Source of the DNA: Prevotella scopos JCM 17725 | GTDB taxonomy: Bacteria > Bacteroidota > Bacteroidia > Bacteroidales > Bacteroidaceae | Assembly (NCBI RefSeq): GCF_018127785.1 | Contig: NZ_CP072390.1 | Coordinates: 806,001 to 870,000 of the forward strand | DNA: 64,000 bases | Direction of reading: 5' to 3' | Shown: piece by piece, positions 47,901 to 55,432 of the stretch | Position numbering within the stretch: the first letter of the stretch is position 1 | Layout of the letters: the number at the start of each line of letters is the position of its first letter | Notes under the pieces: generated by a model | What the model was told of the DNA's origin: nothing | The model's database searches: none | The model's input: only the letters and a program-made list of their open reading frames with translations | Made by a program: the position numbers and the translations under genes

Positions 47901-48265
47901 CCTTCGATGGCGATAGTTTTTGCAAGTGAAGGGGCTTCACCATCACGCACAATCAGTCGACGTGAGAGGTGGGTAATGGTCCAGAAAAGGAACATGATAC
48001 ACGTTGCCGAAAGCAATGCGCTCATGGTGTTAACCATACGTGCTACCTCTGTTGGGTCGCTAGCAAAATGTGAGAAAAGATTGGCTGTAAGCATAAAGAA
48101 AGGTGCCCCAGGAGGGTGTCCAATCTCCAGTTTATAGCCTGTTGTAATGAATTCGGGACAGTCCCAGAAACTGGCTGTCGGTTCAATTGTGGAACAGTAG
48201 ACGAAAGCTGCAATAAAGAATGCAAGCCATCCGACGATGTTGTCCACCAGTCTGAATTGTTTCAT
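44945..48265 (-). CDS. DUF2723-family membrane glycosyltransferase-like protein
   Basis: 1106 aa, the typical full length. The N-terminal half has about twelve transmembrane helices and the DUF2723 opening AFVYCSTIEPTASFWDCPEF with an early Asp/Glu pair, resembling PMT/ArnT-type GT-C enzymes. The C-terminal half is periplasmic and ends in helical TPR-like repeats (GEKAKALKVLQKAEKEIP; YALLGQKAKARQLYDAL). In Bacteroidota such proteins are suspected to move sugars from lipid carriers to exported proteins or glycans. No substrate can be assigned. Confidence 0.85.
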   Translation of the reverse strand: MKQFRLVDNIVGWLAFFIAAFVYCSTIEPTASFWDCPEFITTGYKLEIGHPPGAPFFMLTANLFSHFASDPTEVARMVNTMSALLSATCIMFLFWTITHLSRRLIVRDGEAPSLAKTIAIEGAGLVGALIYTFSDTFWFSAVEGEVYAYSSAFTAVVFWLILKWEDNADKPHSDRWLILITYMTGLSIGVHLLNLLCIPAIALVYYYKKVPDANLKGSLFALLLSVVLVAAVLYGVVPGIITVGGWFELFFTNTLGMPFNTGTIIYIALLIASFIWGIYETYQDKNPRRQNIAFLAALGLIGIPFYGYGWTAFFTGLIVLALVYVLLQWQRPFNKDGKKQRVALVSSRIKNTALLCMLMLFIGYSSYAVIVIRSTANPPMDQNSPEDIFTLGSYLSRDQYGDRPLLYGQAYSSQPAVAEDGMHYKFDEGAPVYERKEKASKDEKDSYYIVRHKATQVFEQNMFFPRMYNPSSASQYEQWMGGVTGHEVDGVKIPTQLENIKFFLSYQCNFMYWRYFMWNFAGRQNDIQGNGEPEHGNWITGISFIDNALYGNQDLLPDELKTNKGHNVFYCLPLLLGLIGLFWQAWRGKRGIQQFWVVFFLFFMTGLAIVIYLNQTPSQPRERDYAYAGSFYAYAIWCGLGVLALYDWARKLKVAPILSASVISAVCLLVPIQMASQTWDDHDRSGRYTCRDFGQNYLNSLQQKGDPIIFTNGDNDTFPLWYNQEVEGVRTDARVCNLSYLQTDWYIDQMRRPAYNSPSVPISWARLDYVSGTNEYVQVAPQFKQQIRDFYKQEPAAAKAQFGDDPFELKNILKYWVRSKNEENHIIPTDTIYMTIDKEAVRRSGMMLPGDSIPDRMVISLAGKQALYKNDLMMLEMIANCNWTRPLYVAVTVGAENFMNLGENFIQEGLVNRITPFSTMDNANSTGINMRNFDTEKTYDVMMNRFKWGGLSKPGLYIDETVARMCYTHRREMADLALHLIAKGEKAKALKVLQKAEKEIPTYNVPISYMSGSGDMAHAYALLGQKAKARQLYDALWKISLQYVNYYLSLSPRLFNMTQGSCKMNFQIMANLINENEQINHAWANKHAAELDNLFRRFQNQNGSLD

Positions 48266-48338
48266 TTATACGATTAGAATTTACTGTCTGCTCATCTTTC
48301 TCGGATAAGCAGAGATATTTATTTCGAAATAATCAGTG

Positions 48339-48346
48339 CAAAGATA
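48339..48346 (-). promoter_or_regulatory. -7 box for the DUF2723 gene
   Basis: TATCTTTG on the minus strand, 73 bp before the ATG. The leader includes a small hairpin (TCTGCT/AGCAGA). Confidence 0.55.
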
Positions 48347-48534
48347 ATAATATTAATCAAAACAACATAAAGAGAGTGGAGAAATTATAATAAAATGTGA
48401 TGAAAAGAACATGACTAACGTTTGGAATTGACTTTATTTGCTTGGATTAAAGTATTAAGGTAAGATAATGTAAATGTGTTTTTTGAAGTTTTATACTCGG
48501 ATAGGAGGATTATATTACATATCTTACAAGAGTA

Positions 48535-48580
48535 TTTTTTATTTTAAGTTGCTGTCACTTTTAACATTTCATGTAATACC
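48535..48580 (+). repeat. Dispersed repeat of about 105 bp, copy 2 (partial)
   Basis: ATTTTAAGTTGCTGTCACTT then TTAACATTTCATGTAA matches the first 40 bp of the copies at 33854 and 59232. Beyond this the similarity is lost. The 48266-48956 gap otherwise holds only the 22-bp units. Confidence 0.6.
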
Positions 48581-48846
48581 ACTGTAAACTAATAAGTTAT
48601 ATGATGATCTTGGATGACAGTAGTGACAGCAAAAATATTTTTAGGGAAATACTTTGTTCTCTGAATACTGAGGATGGGTGCATTAAAGTCCATTCGGTTA
48701 TTATGGATATACCAATAAGTTTTAGGGAATCGCAAATGATTGTGTTTAAGAAGGATGATTAAACTATTCGAATGTTTGAGATGAGTATTCATTTTTTACA
48801 TCTTGATATAAGTTTGCATATAGAAACTTTAAAATACTTGTAGTGT

Positions 48847-48912
48847 TGCTTAGCACATATTGTGCTGTTGGTAAGCACCATTGGTGCGAAGTACTAACAC
48901 CAATGGGATGGA
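48847..48912 (-). repeat. 22-bp tandem repeat, three units (locus D, inverted)
   Basis: On the minus strand the units are 48891-48912, 48869-48890 (begins TTCGCACCAATGGTGC) and 48847-48868 (ends ATGTGCTAAGCA), each 22 bp. Same family as loci A-C, opposite orientation, no MITE ends. Confidence 0.8.
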
Positions 48913-48956
48913 GTACTTTTCACTTAGCTATAAGTTGTCAAATTGGACTGGAGTGA

Positions 48957-49005
48957 TAAAAAAACAAAGGGTATGGTTGTCTTGCTGTCAAAGAATGCAC
49001 GAAGT
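48957..49005 (-). mobile_element. Deleted IS4-like element, copy 1, left fragment
   Basis: GGGTATGGTTGTCTTGCTGT and the following AAAGAATG match copy 2 near 51935. The fragment is cut on its left and ends with the target duplication CACGAAGT (48998-49005) of the IS256-family insertion. Its continuation is 50530-50875. Confidence 0.7.
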
Positions 49006-50529
49006 GGGTACGTCATCTGAACTGTGTCATTGGCTTCATTTCTTTAGGAGCATGAGTAATGCTGATGGGCAAACCGGAGCAGTCTTTCTCTTGGTAAAAT
49101 CAGGCTGGGCTCGATGCCCAGCCTGATTTTTAATTTGCTGGTGGTATAAACCATCGCATCTTCTCTTGGTGTTGCAAAGATACGACAGTATTTTTGAACT
49201 GCCTAATTTCCGGATGCCTAACTTCATGAACCTATAATAATTGGAAGCGGTCGCCAAACTTTATAGCGAACTGTTGGGCTGTCTGGCCCCAGTTTCGCAA
49301 TGGCTGAGTCCATTTCTTTTTGATGTTACGATAGGCAAGATATACGAGTTTGAAGAGAGCTTCGTCAGTTGGGAAAACTCCCTTTGTCTTTGTTACCTTA
49401 CGTATCTGACGATGATAACCTTCTACAATGTTGGTAGTATACATGATACGTCTGATAGGTTCCGTATAGTCAAAATAGTGTGAGAGGTTATCCCACTTGT
49501 CACGCCACGACTTGATGACGATAGGATATTGCTTACCCCACTTTTTCTCCAAATTATCGAGTTCTATCTCTGCTTTCTCCTTAGTTTGTGCAGCATAAAC
49601 CATCTTCAAATCCTTTAGGAACTCCTTCTGATTCTTGCTGGCGACATACTTCACTGAGTTACGGATTTGATGTACAATACATAGCTGTACATCCGTCTTA
49701 GGAAATACGCTCTGGATGGCATCTGGGAAGCCCGTAAGGCCATCTACACAAGCTATAAGAATGTCTTTGACACCTCTGTTTTGAAGGTCTGTAAGTACGC
49801 TGAGCCAGAAGTTAGCGCCCTCGCTATGAGATACATACATACCCAGAAGATCTTTATGTCCTTCCTTGTCAACACCAATGACATTATATATTGCACGAGA
49901 TGTTGTAGCACCCGTGTCGTCATGTGCCTTGTAATGGATAGCATCCATCCAAACTATCGGATAGACTTCTTCCAAAGAGCGTGTGCGCCAGGCTTTTATC
50001 TCAGGCCAGACCTTGTCCGTAATGTTACTTATTGTCTCTTTGGATATCTTGGTACCATAGTTCTCTTCAAGGAACTTACTTATGTCAGACATGCTCTGAC
50101 CTGTAGCATAAAGACTGATAATCTTATCGGACAAACCTTCTGCTAATATCGTCTGTCGTTTTTTGATAATCTCAGGGGTAAAACTCCCTTCTCTGTCACG
50201 TGGAGTATCTATTTCTACAGGACCATACTCTGTTTGAACCTCCTTGGACATCTTGCCGTTACGGCGATTAATCTTTGTGGATGTCTTAGTGTTATAAAGG
50301 TGAGAGTCCATCTCACACTCGAGAGCTGAATTGAGGAAATCTTCCAATACACGATGGAATGCACCATCCTTACCAAACAAAGGAGTACCTTGTTTGAACT
50401 GTTCTTTTGCCTGAGACAACATCTCGGCGTACTCGTCTTGTGTCATTTGCTAAATCTAAGTATGCTGATATAACAGCGGTTATATGAGTTTATTGTGTTA
50501 GCCGTTGACACAGTTGATATGACATCGTC
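49006..50529. mobile_element. Complete IS256-family insertion sequence (1524 bp)
   Basis: Imperfect inverted ends start GGGTACGTCATCTGAACTGT (left) and, inverted, GACGATGTCATATCAACTGT (right), matching at roughly 24 of 30 positions. A perfect 8-bp duplication CACGAAGT flanks it (48998-49005 and 50530-50537). The transposase fills 49232-50446 on the minus strand. A strong hairpin (AATCAGGCTGGGC/GCCCAGCCTGATT, about 49099-49130) after the gene can end its transcript. Confidence 0.88.
49232..50446 (-). CDS. IS256-family (mutator) transposase
   Basis: 404 aa, full length. Probable DDE residues: Asp168 (WMDAIHYK), Asp235 (ACVDGLTGFPDAI) and Glu342 (TTNIVEGYHRQIRK). The family block VFPKTDVQLCIVHQIRNSVK is intact and there are no frameshifts, so it may be active. 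Confidence 0.95.
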   Translation of the reverse strand: MTQDEYAEMLSQAKEQFKQGTPLFGKDGAFHRVLEDFLNSALECEMDSHLYNTKTSTKINRRNGKMSKEVQTEYGPVEIDTPRDREGSFTPEIIKKRQTILAEGLSDKIISLYATGQSMSDISKFLEENYGTKISKETISNITDKVWPEIKAWRTRSLEEVYPIVWMDAIHYKAHDDTGATTSRAIYNVIGVDKEGHKDLLGMYVSHSEGANFWLSVLTDLQNRGVKDILIACVDGLTGFPDAIQSVFPKTDVQLCIVHQIRNSVKYVASKNQKEFLKDLKMVYAAQTKEKAEIELDNLEKKWGKQYPIVIKSWRDKWDNLSHYFDYTEPIRRIMYTTNIVEGYHRQIRKVTKTKGVFPTDEALFKLVYLAYRNIKKKWTQPLRNWGQTAQQFAIKFGDRFQLL

Positions 50530-50875
50530 CACGAAGTAGCAGGTTGTAGCCCAATACGCACCTGCCTTTTACATTGTCGAAAACACGACTGATATCTTCC
50601 TTTCTCACGCCACTCTTCCTAAGCATGGTGTCATCTGTAATGACAGGCGAGATAACAAGTGACCATTGCCAAACTTGCCAAAAAGATAAAATAAATCATC
50701 ACTCATCCGAGTTTTAACACTCAAGAGTTTGGATAACTCACTTATTTTCTCTATTTTTGCTTCCATAATAGTTTTGTTGTCTTGTCTTTAAAATCAGTTG
50801 TTTAGCAATTACTAATTAACAAAGAAAATTCGACAAACTGTTATTTTTCTATTTATTAGGGTGGGAAACTTTAGT
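50530..50875 (-). mobile_element. Deleted IS4-like element, copy 1, right fragment
   Basis: Continuous with 48957-49005 before the IS256 insertion. It carries the 5' part of the transposase gene (ATG at 50764-50766 on the minus strand) joined, at an internal deletion near 50640, to a later part. It ends at the element's right inverted repeat, GGGTGGGAAACTTTAGT (to 50875). Confidence 0.75.
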
Positions 50876-50923
50876 TATATACATTGAAATCCCAAAGTAA
50901 GTAAACATTATCTCATAAAATAA

Positions 50924-51319
50924 ATGATGGACATAACACGATTTGAAAATGTACGTAGTCTAACAGCACTATATAAAAATATACCTCAACTCCAAGATGT
51001 AGAAATAATAAAAATTATCGTAGTTCCAGGCGAAGACCTCGAACTTATACTAACATTAGATACATCAGAACTTCCAGAAAAATTACCTTTAAAATGGTTA
51101 GACCGCAAGGTAAATACAGTTCAAATTGAATTTGATTTTATAGGGGTGAAGATTATAAATTTTAATATAGATAATGGAAGTAATTATAGTTTTACAATAG
51201 AGAGTTTACGAGGAAACGAACATATCATTATTCTTACGAATAAAGCGAATTGTGATAAAATTAAATTTGAGGCAAGATGGGCGTATATAAAAAATATAAG
51301 TGGTTATACTAAAGAATAA
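50924..51319 (+). CDS. Imm50-like immunity protein
   Basis: 131 aa. The pattern of hydrophobic strands (IPQLQDVEIIKIIVVPGEDL, LPLKWLDRKVNTVQIEFDFI, GVKIINFNIDN) resembles the Imm50 family, cytoplasmic proteins that neutralise toxins of polymorphic systems. No toxin gene is adjacent; a decayed IS lies on each side and an Rhs scrap is 3 kb away, so it looks like an orphan. AT-rich compared with the housekeeping genes. Confidence 0.65.
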   Translation: MMDITRFENVRSLTALYKNIPQLQDVEIIKIIVVPGEDLELILTLDTSELPEKLPLKWLDRKVNTVQIEFDFIGVKIINFNIDNGSNYSFTIESLRGNEHIIILTNKANCDKIKFEARWAYIKNISGYTKE

Positions 51320-51439
51320 ATAGTGAAGTTAATAACTGCAAAAGAGGTTACTGATTCCAGATTAAGTGGGCTAATTGAGGAGTATTTTTAATATGTTCAA
51401 TTTCAGAGATAATGCTCTAAAATGGGAATTATCAAAATA

Positions 51440-52311
51440 ACTAAAGTTCCCCACCCCTTCAAACACAGGTTTTTCTCATTCCTCTTTGCCTGTCGTCCTC
51501 CATATCTATTGACTTTTAACACATGACTAACAGAAGTTATGCAGACTGTTCACATACTTCGTCCCATTTTTCCAATGCTTCAGCCATTAAAAGGATTTTG
51601 CTCATCTCTTTGTCGTTTCCGCTGATTGTAGCCATAAGGTGTTGGGGCGTCATCCCAAGCGTTTCTCCTAAAACACGAAGAATGTGTTCAATACAGGCAA
51701 GAACTCTCTTCCATAACATGAGTGCCATGAGGTCATCCTCCATATCCGAAAAGAGTTCTTCCATGATTTGATATTCTGTGAATCTCTTTTCCAAGGGCAT
51801 GACGGTATATGTAAGGTAACACAGCGTAGCGTCGGCTATCTGACCATTGAAGTCGCAACCTTGATAACCACCTAATCCGAGATACTGCTTAGTTTCTTTT
51901 TTCCCCTTTTTCTGATGCAGTGAAAAATCACAGGGTATGGTTGTCTTGCCGTCAAAGAATGTAGAAAGTAATAGTTTGTAGCCCAATACGAACCTGTCTT
52001 TTACATTGTCGAAAACACGACTGATATCTTCCTTTCTCACGCCACTTTTCCGAAGCATGGTGTCATCTATAATGACAGGCGAGATAACAGGTGACCGATG
52101 CCAAACTTACCAAAAAGAGGAAATAAATCATCACTCATCCGAGTTTTAACACTCAAAAGTTTGGATAACTCGCTTATTTCCTTTATTTTTGCTTCTATAA
52201 TAGTTTTGTTGTCTTGTCTATAAATCAGTTGTTTGCGATTACTAATTTAAAAAGAAAATTCGACAAACTGTTATTTTTCTATCTATATTTATTTGGATGG
52301 GGAACTTTAGT
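51440..52311 (-). mobile_element. Deleted IS4-like element, copy 2 (872 bp), with both inverted ends
   Basis: Left end ACTAAAGTTCCCCACCC at 51440, right end GGATGGGGAACTTTAGT finishing at 52311: inverted repeats of about 17 bp with one or two mismatches. Internal deletions have removed most of the transposase core. The deletion join near 52070 is the same as in copy 1. No clear target duplication is visible. Confidence 0.8.
51537..52196 (-). pseudogene. IS4-like transposase fragment (inside copy 2)
   Basis: The readable part runs from LRKSGVRKEDISRVFDNVK through DGKTTIPCDFSLHQKKGKK to a C-terminus ending EKWDEVCEQSA. Before it, in another frame, comes SDDLFPLFGKFGIGHLLSRL. The region with the catalytic centre between DFSLHQ and the C-terminal part is missing. 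The start codon is ATA instead of ATG. Not functional. Confidence 0.75.
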
Positions 52312-52339
52312 AAAAAAAATCAAATAAATATCTTGTGGC

Positions 52340-52365
52340 ATCCAACGTTGTTCGCTACGTTGGAT
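52340..52365. terminator. Hairpin after IS copy 2
   Basis: ATCCAACGT pairs with ACGTTGGAT around 8 nt, extended by GG/CC with one mismatch. It lies 23 bp before the next ATG, so it could also act in that gene's leader. Confidence 0.45.
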
Positions 52366-52387
52366 ACCATCCTAATCGTGATTATAT

Positions 52388-52960
52388 ATGAAAAGTGTGT
52401 GCGTGTTTTTTATTATGGTATTTTCGATGTTTTCATGCAAGAACCCCAATCCTTGCACAAGGGAATTCTTTATTGCCAATTTTCAAAATAACGAAAAGTA
52501 TTTTAACGTACTTATTAATTTTTACAACAGTCAAAATATTGTCAATAGCAAAGATAAACAGATTGTTTTTTCATTAAATAAATGTAAAGATGATGTCAAT
52601 ATTGACATTATTCCTTACATAATAGATGACAAAAGAAAACAAATCTCTTTGAGTAATATTAGAACTAACTTTAAGATGTGTAAGAAAATCCTTTTAAGAT
52701 ATAATATTAATATTCAAAGAAGTGATATTGACAGTGTGATAAATAGCCTTAAAACAACAAATTGTAGAATGGTAAGAAATATTAACTATTATAGTGGGCA
52801 AATAGAATTTGTTTCTTACCAAGAAAAATGTAATGTATATCATTCTTATATCTACCACAAGAACGGAATTACTCCTGATATTATAAAATTCACTGGCAAA
52901 GCTATTGGTTCATCTCGTATTGGAAAATGTATTACGCTTTCAAATGAATGGATGTTATGA
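52388..52960 (+). CDS. Hypothetical lipoprotein in the toxin-relic island
   Basis: 190 aa. Short lipoprotein signal (MKSVCVFFIMVFSMFSC, Cys17), then a soluble, Lys/Asn-rich domain with no family I recognise. Composition is AT-rich and unlike the core genes, suggesting transfer. Periplasmic lipoproteins next to Rhs loci are sometimes immunity factors; here that is inference from location only. Confidence 0.6.
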   Translation: MKSVCVFFIMVFSMFSCKNPNPCTREFFIANFQNNEKYFNVLINFYNSQNIVNSKDKQIVFSLNKCKDDVNIDIIPYIIDDKRKQISLSNIRTNFKMCKKILLRYNINIQRSDIDSVINSLKTTNCRMVRNINYYSGQIEFVSYQEKCNVYHSYIYHKNGITPDIIKFTGKAIGSSRIGKCITLSNEWML

Positions 52961-52979
52961 CTTAATTATAACCAACAAA

Positions 52980-53060
52980 ATGAGAGGAGAAGGTATAAGA
53001 CTTGGTGGTAACATTAAAGAAATTTGGAAATGGACAGAAACAGTAAGGATAAAAGACTAA
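52980..53060 (+). pseudogene. Short gene remnant
   Basis: An ATG at 52980 opens 26 codons (MRGEGIRLGGNIKEIWKWTE...) that end inside the next gene in another frame. Glycine-rich opening and abrupt end suggest the tail of a lost protein. I cannot name it. Confidence 0.3.
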
Positions 53061-53542
53061 AATGTATGATTTGCTCTTTATGTGTCATATTAATAATATT
53101 TAGCTGTGCAGAAAAAAAGAATAGATATGGCATAAATTTTAACAACCAAAGGAGTATTATAAAGTTACCTCTATTAGATTCTTCTTGGAAATACTCCCCC
53201 TCCTATACATCTGAGGGGGGAACTTGGGTTAATCCGCAAAAAAAGGACGGAGTACCTTTTTATTTTCAAAAACGTAATTTAATAAAGAACAATAGGTTAA
53301 TTTGGGAAAGTGATATATATATGGGAGACAAAACTTATATGACGATAGATGGAAGTATACGAGAATCTTTGACTACTACATACTATTTCGAAAAAAAGAA
53401 ATGGGAATACGTCTATCATACAGCTAAAAGAAATTACAATAGTAGTAACAGCCCTTCTCAAATTAAAAAATTATATAATAGTATTGATGTCGTAATATCA
53501 AAAAGTGAGGCGGACTCTATACTCTTCTCTTGGGGTTTATGA
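53030..53542 (+). CDS. Hypothetical lipoprotein, second in the island
   Basis: 170 aa from the ATG at 53030 (a TTG lies 6 bp before). Signal LCVILIIFSC with Cys27 as the lipid site. The mature part has several aromatic residues (SWKYSPSYTSEGGTW) and no recognised domain. AT-rich. It has no visible sequence relation to the preceding lipoprotein apart from the export signal. Confidence 0.6.
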   Translation: MDRNSKDKRLKCMICSLCVILIIFSCAEKKNRYGINFNNQRSIIKLPLLDSSWKYSPSYTSEGGTWVNPQKKDGVPFYFQKRNLIKNNRLIWESDIYMGDKTYMTIDGSIRESLTTTYYFEKKKWEYVYHTAKRNYNSSNSPSQIKKLYNSIDVVISKSEADSILFSWGL

Positions 53543-53673
53543 TTGAGTTGGAGATTTAACAATCAAGGAAAAAAGAAAGCGGTAAAGTTATTAGAGGACA
53601 CAAGTGAAACTTTAGGGATTTCTAACAAGTTACAAAGAATTTGTAACTATTCAACGTTCATTATCGCTAAATA
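53543..53673 (+). pseudogene. Remnant reading frame after the second lipoprotein
   Basis: A frame from a TTG at 53543 gives about 43 codons including KKKAVKLLEDTSETLGISNK, ending in TAG at 53671-53673. No start, no promoter. It may be a scrap of a toxin C-terminus; not identifiable. Confidence 0.25.
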
Positions 53674-53692
53674 GTTATATAAATAGGAAATA

Positions 53693-54184
53693 ATGATGAA
53701 AAGTGTTATTGATTCGCGTATAACAGAGCAACTATATAAAATATACGAATTAGATATTGACGGTTTCGTCACTAATCAGGAACAAGTAAAAACATTTAAT
53801 TTTGAATATAAATGGCCAGTTGTCGATTTCTTAGACCCAATTTTTATGCCTTTGTTTCAAAACATAGACTCTAATTTTATCTATTTGACAAAAGGATATG
53901 ATATAGCCCTAAATGAAAAATATTCTAAGTTTTCAAGAGAAGATTTTATAGAGTTTATGAAAGGTAACAAGACTTATACTCCACGAGGACATAGTAAGGA
54001 AAGCATCAATCTTTATTATATGATAGGGTTAACTATTTTTGACGAAACGTTTGAATGGTTAATTCATAATAATGTTGATGTGGGATATTTGACTTTTTCT
54101 TTTCAAGTTGAAAAATTTAATAATGAGAAGGTACTTAATTTACTTATGAACAACAAATGGTTTGTCCATGATAAGAATTCGTGA
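53693..54184 (+). CDS. Hypothetical cytoplasmic protein, immunity-like by context
   Basis: 163 aa, acidic and aromatic, no signal peptide (MMKSVIDSRITEQLYKIYEL...). It has an SMI1-like feel in GYDIALNEKYSKFSREDFIEFM but I do not assign it to a family. Its stop codon touches the start of the Rhs scrap. Location, size and AT-richness fit an orphan immunity protein; this is inference. Confidence 0.55.
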   Translation: MMKSVIDSRITEQLYKIYELDIDGFVTNQEQVKTFNFEYKWPVVDFLDPIFMPLFQNIDSNFIYLTKGYDIALNEKYSKFSREDFIEFMKGNKTYTPRGHSKESINLYYMIGLTIFDETFEWLIHNNVDVGYLTFSFQVEKFNNEKVLNLLMNNKWFVHDKNS

Positions 54185-54300
54185 GAACGGCAGCGGCGCT
54201 ATCGAGTATTACCATGGTAAGATGGGTGAAGTATTGAAGACGTGCGCACGCTGATTGTGCCAAACCAGGCAGGGTAACATATGTCATGCAGTGGAAGTGT
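54184..54300 (+). pseudogene. Rhs/YD-repeat protein fragment
   Basis: Frame 1 reads ENGSGAIEYYHGKMGEVLKT, a typical YD-repeat segment. After a frameshift comes RTLIVPNQA, and after another VTYVMQWK. About 35 residues of an Rhs/wall-associated repeat core survive, out of frame and without start or end. Its right limit near 54300 is where the third IS fragment begins. Confidence 0.7.
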
Positions 54301-54632
54301 TTGCATATACGGTTGATGCTCTCTCACCGACAATGCGGAAGAGGCAAAGAGAAAGAATCAACTCCGAAGCGGAGCCCCCGTCCTGTTTCTCCAATGACAG
54401 GCGAGATAATAGGTGACCGATGCCAAGCTTACCAAAAAGAGGAAATAAATCATCACTCACTCGAGTTTTAACACTCAAACGTTTGGATAACTCACTTATT
54501 TTCTCTATTTTTGCTTCCATAACAGTTTTGTTGTCTTGTCTTTAAAATCAGTTGTTTGCAATTACTAATTTACAAAGAAAATTCGACAAACTGTTATTTT
54601 TCTATCTATTTATTAGGGTGGAAAACTTTAGT
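54300..54632 (-). mobile_element. IS4-like element, copy 3, right-end fragment
   Basis: Carries the right inverted repeat (GGGTGGAAAACTTTAGT, ending 54632) and the transposase N-terminus from the ATG at 54520 (MEAKIEKISELSKRLSVKTR..., then LSRLSLEKQ and SASELILSLCLFRIVGE). Unlike copies 1 and 2 it continues past LSRLSL, showing that those copies carry an internal deletion there. Confidence 0.75.
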
Positions 54633-54724
54633 ATATCATTAATGTCCCGATTTTAACGGGACACTAATGACTTGAGAACAAAGATGCCCAACGTACCATA
54701 AAAAGGACAAAAATATCTTTGAGA

Positions 54725-55168
54725 ATGATAGTATTTAATAAAAAAATGATGTTCTTTCTGAAAAGACAGCCTATTTCAAATAAGCTGTCCAAAGGACTTG
54801 CGTATCTTTTAAAAGAAGGAATCACTGTCAATGGACAATGTGTTTTCTTTAAACGTTTTTATGTCAATAATCCACATATAACATTAGATATGTTTGATGA
54901 TATGACGGCATATGAATGTTTTCTCAATAATGTCCACATTGAAGATTTTTGTCGTAAGGATATAGTATCAAATGCTTTTATTTTCGCAGATAGATTGGAG
55001 AATATACTAAAAGAAATAAAATGTGGATATGAAATTATATTAACCATAGACAGAGATTCATGTGTACTTACATTTCATTCGTTGCATGAATTTGAAGCAG
55101 ATTGGATGGATCTATGTAAAATCGATGATTATAAATGTGGAATAGCTCTTTTTAGGTCTCAAGGGTAA
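54725..55168 (+). CDS. Hypothetical protein at the edge of the island
   Basis: 147 aa from the ATG at 54725; ATGs at 54746 and 54749 are alternatives, because a -7-like TATCTTTG at 54714-54721 ends just 3 bp before the first ATG. Soluble, no recognised domain (contains DMFDDMTAYECFLNNVHIED). Position beside an IS end and AT-richness fit island cargo, perhaps an immunity protein. Confidence 0.55.
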   Translation: MIVFNKKMMFFLKRQPISNKLSKGLAYLLKEGITVNGQCVFFKRFYVNNPHITLDMFDDMTAYECFLNNVHIEDFCRKDIVSNAFIFADRLENILKEIKCGYEIILTIDRDSCVLTFHSLHEFEADWMDLCKIDDYKCGIALFRSQG

Positions 55169-55329
55169 TGCTCCAAATCCGAGGACACCAAAATAAAAGA
55201 TTAGTTACTTTATTGGTAGTAGGGTGAACTTTTTAACAATGTTGTGTGTCAAACAAGTAGTTTTGTGGATACTTGGATTTTATTTTTGATAGTTGCAGCA
55301 TAAAATTTATGAAGAGGAATATAAACAAA

Positions 55330-55357
55330 TACGGACACACATAAGCGTGTGTCCGTA
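55330..55357 (-). terminator. Terminator of nrdD
   Basis: TACGGACACAC and GTGTGTCCGTA pair perfectly around 6 nt. On the minus strand the stem is followed by TTTGTTTATA. The rest of 55169-55432 shows no gene. Confidence 0.75.
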
Positions 55358-55432
55358 AATGATTTTAGGGGTATTAGACGTGAAGGCTGTCAGCCCTATT
55401 AGTAAGTTAAAGCGTTTTTACAATAATGCCTG

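Noticed and set aside
48881..49126. 81-residue plus-strand frame at the left end of the IS256 element
   Set aside because: It crosses the 22-bp repeats, an IS fragment and an IS end, so it cannot be an ancestral gene.
54284..54520. Separate 78-residue minus-strand gene
   Set aside because: It is the N-terminus of the IS4-like transposase truncated against the Rhs scrap, not an independent gene.
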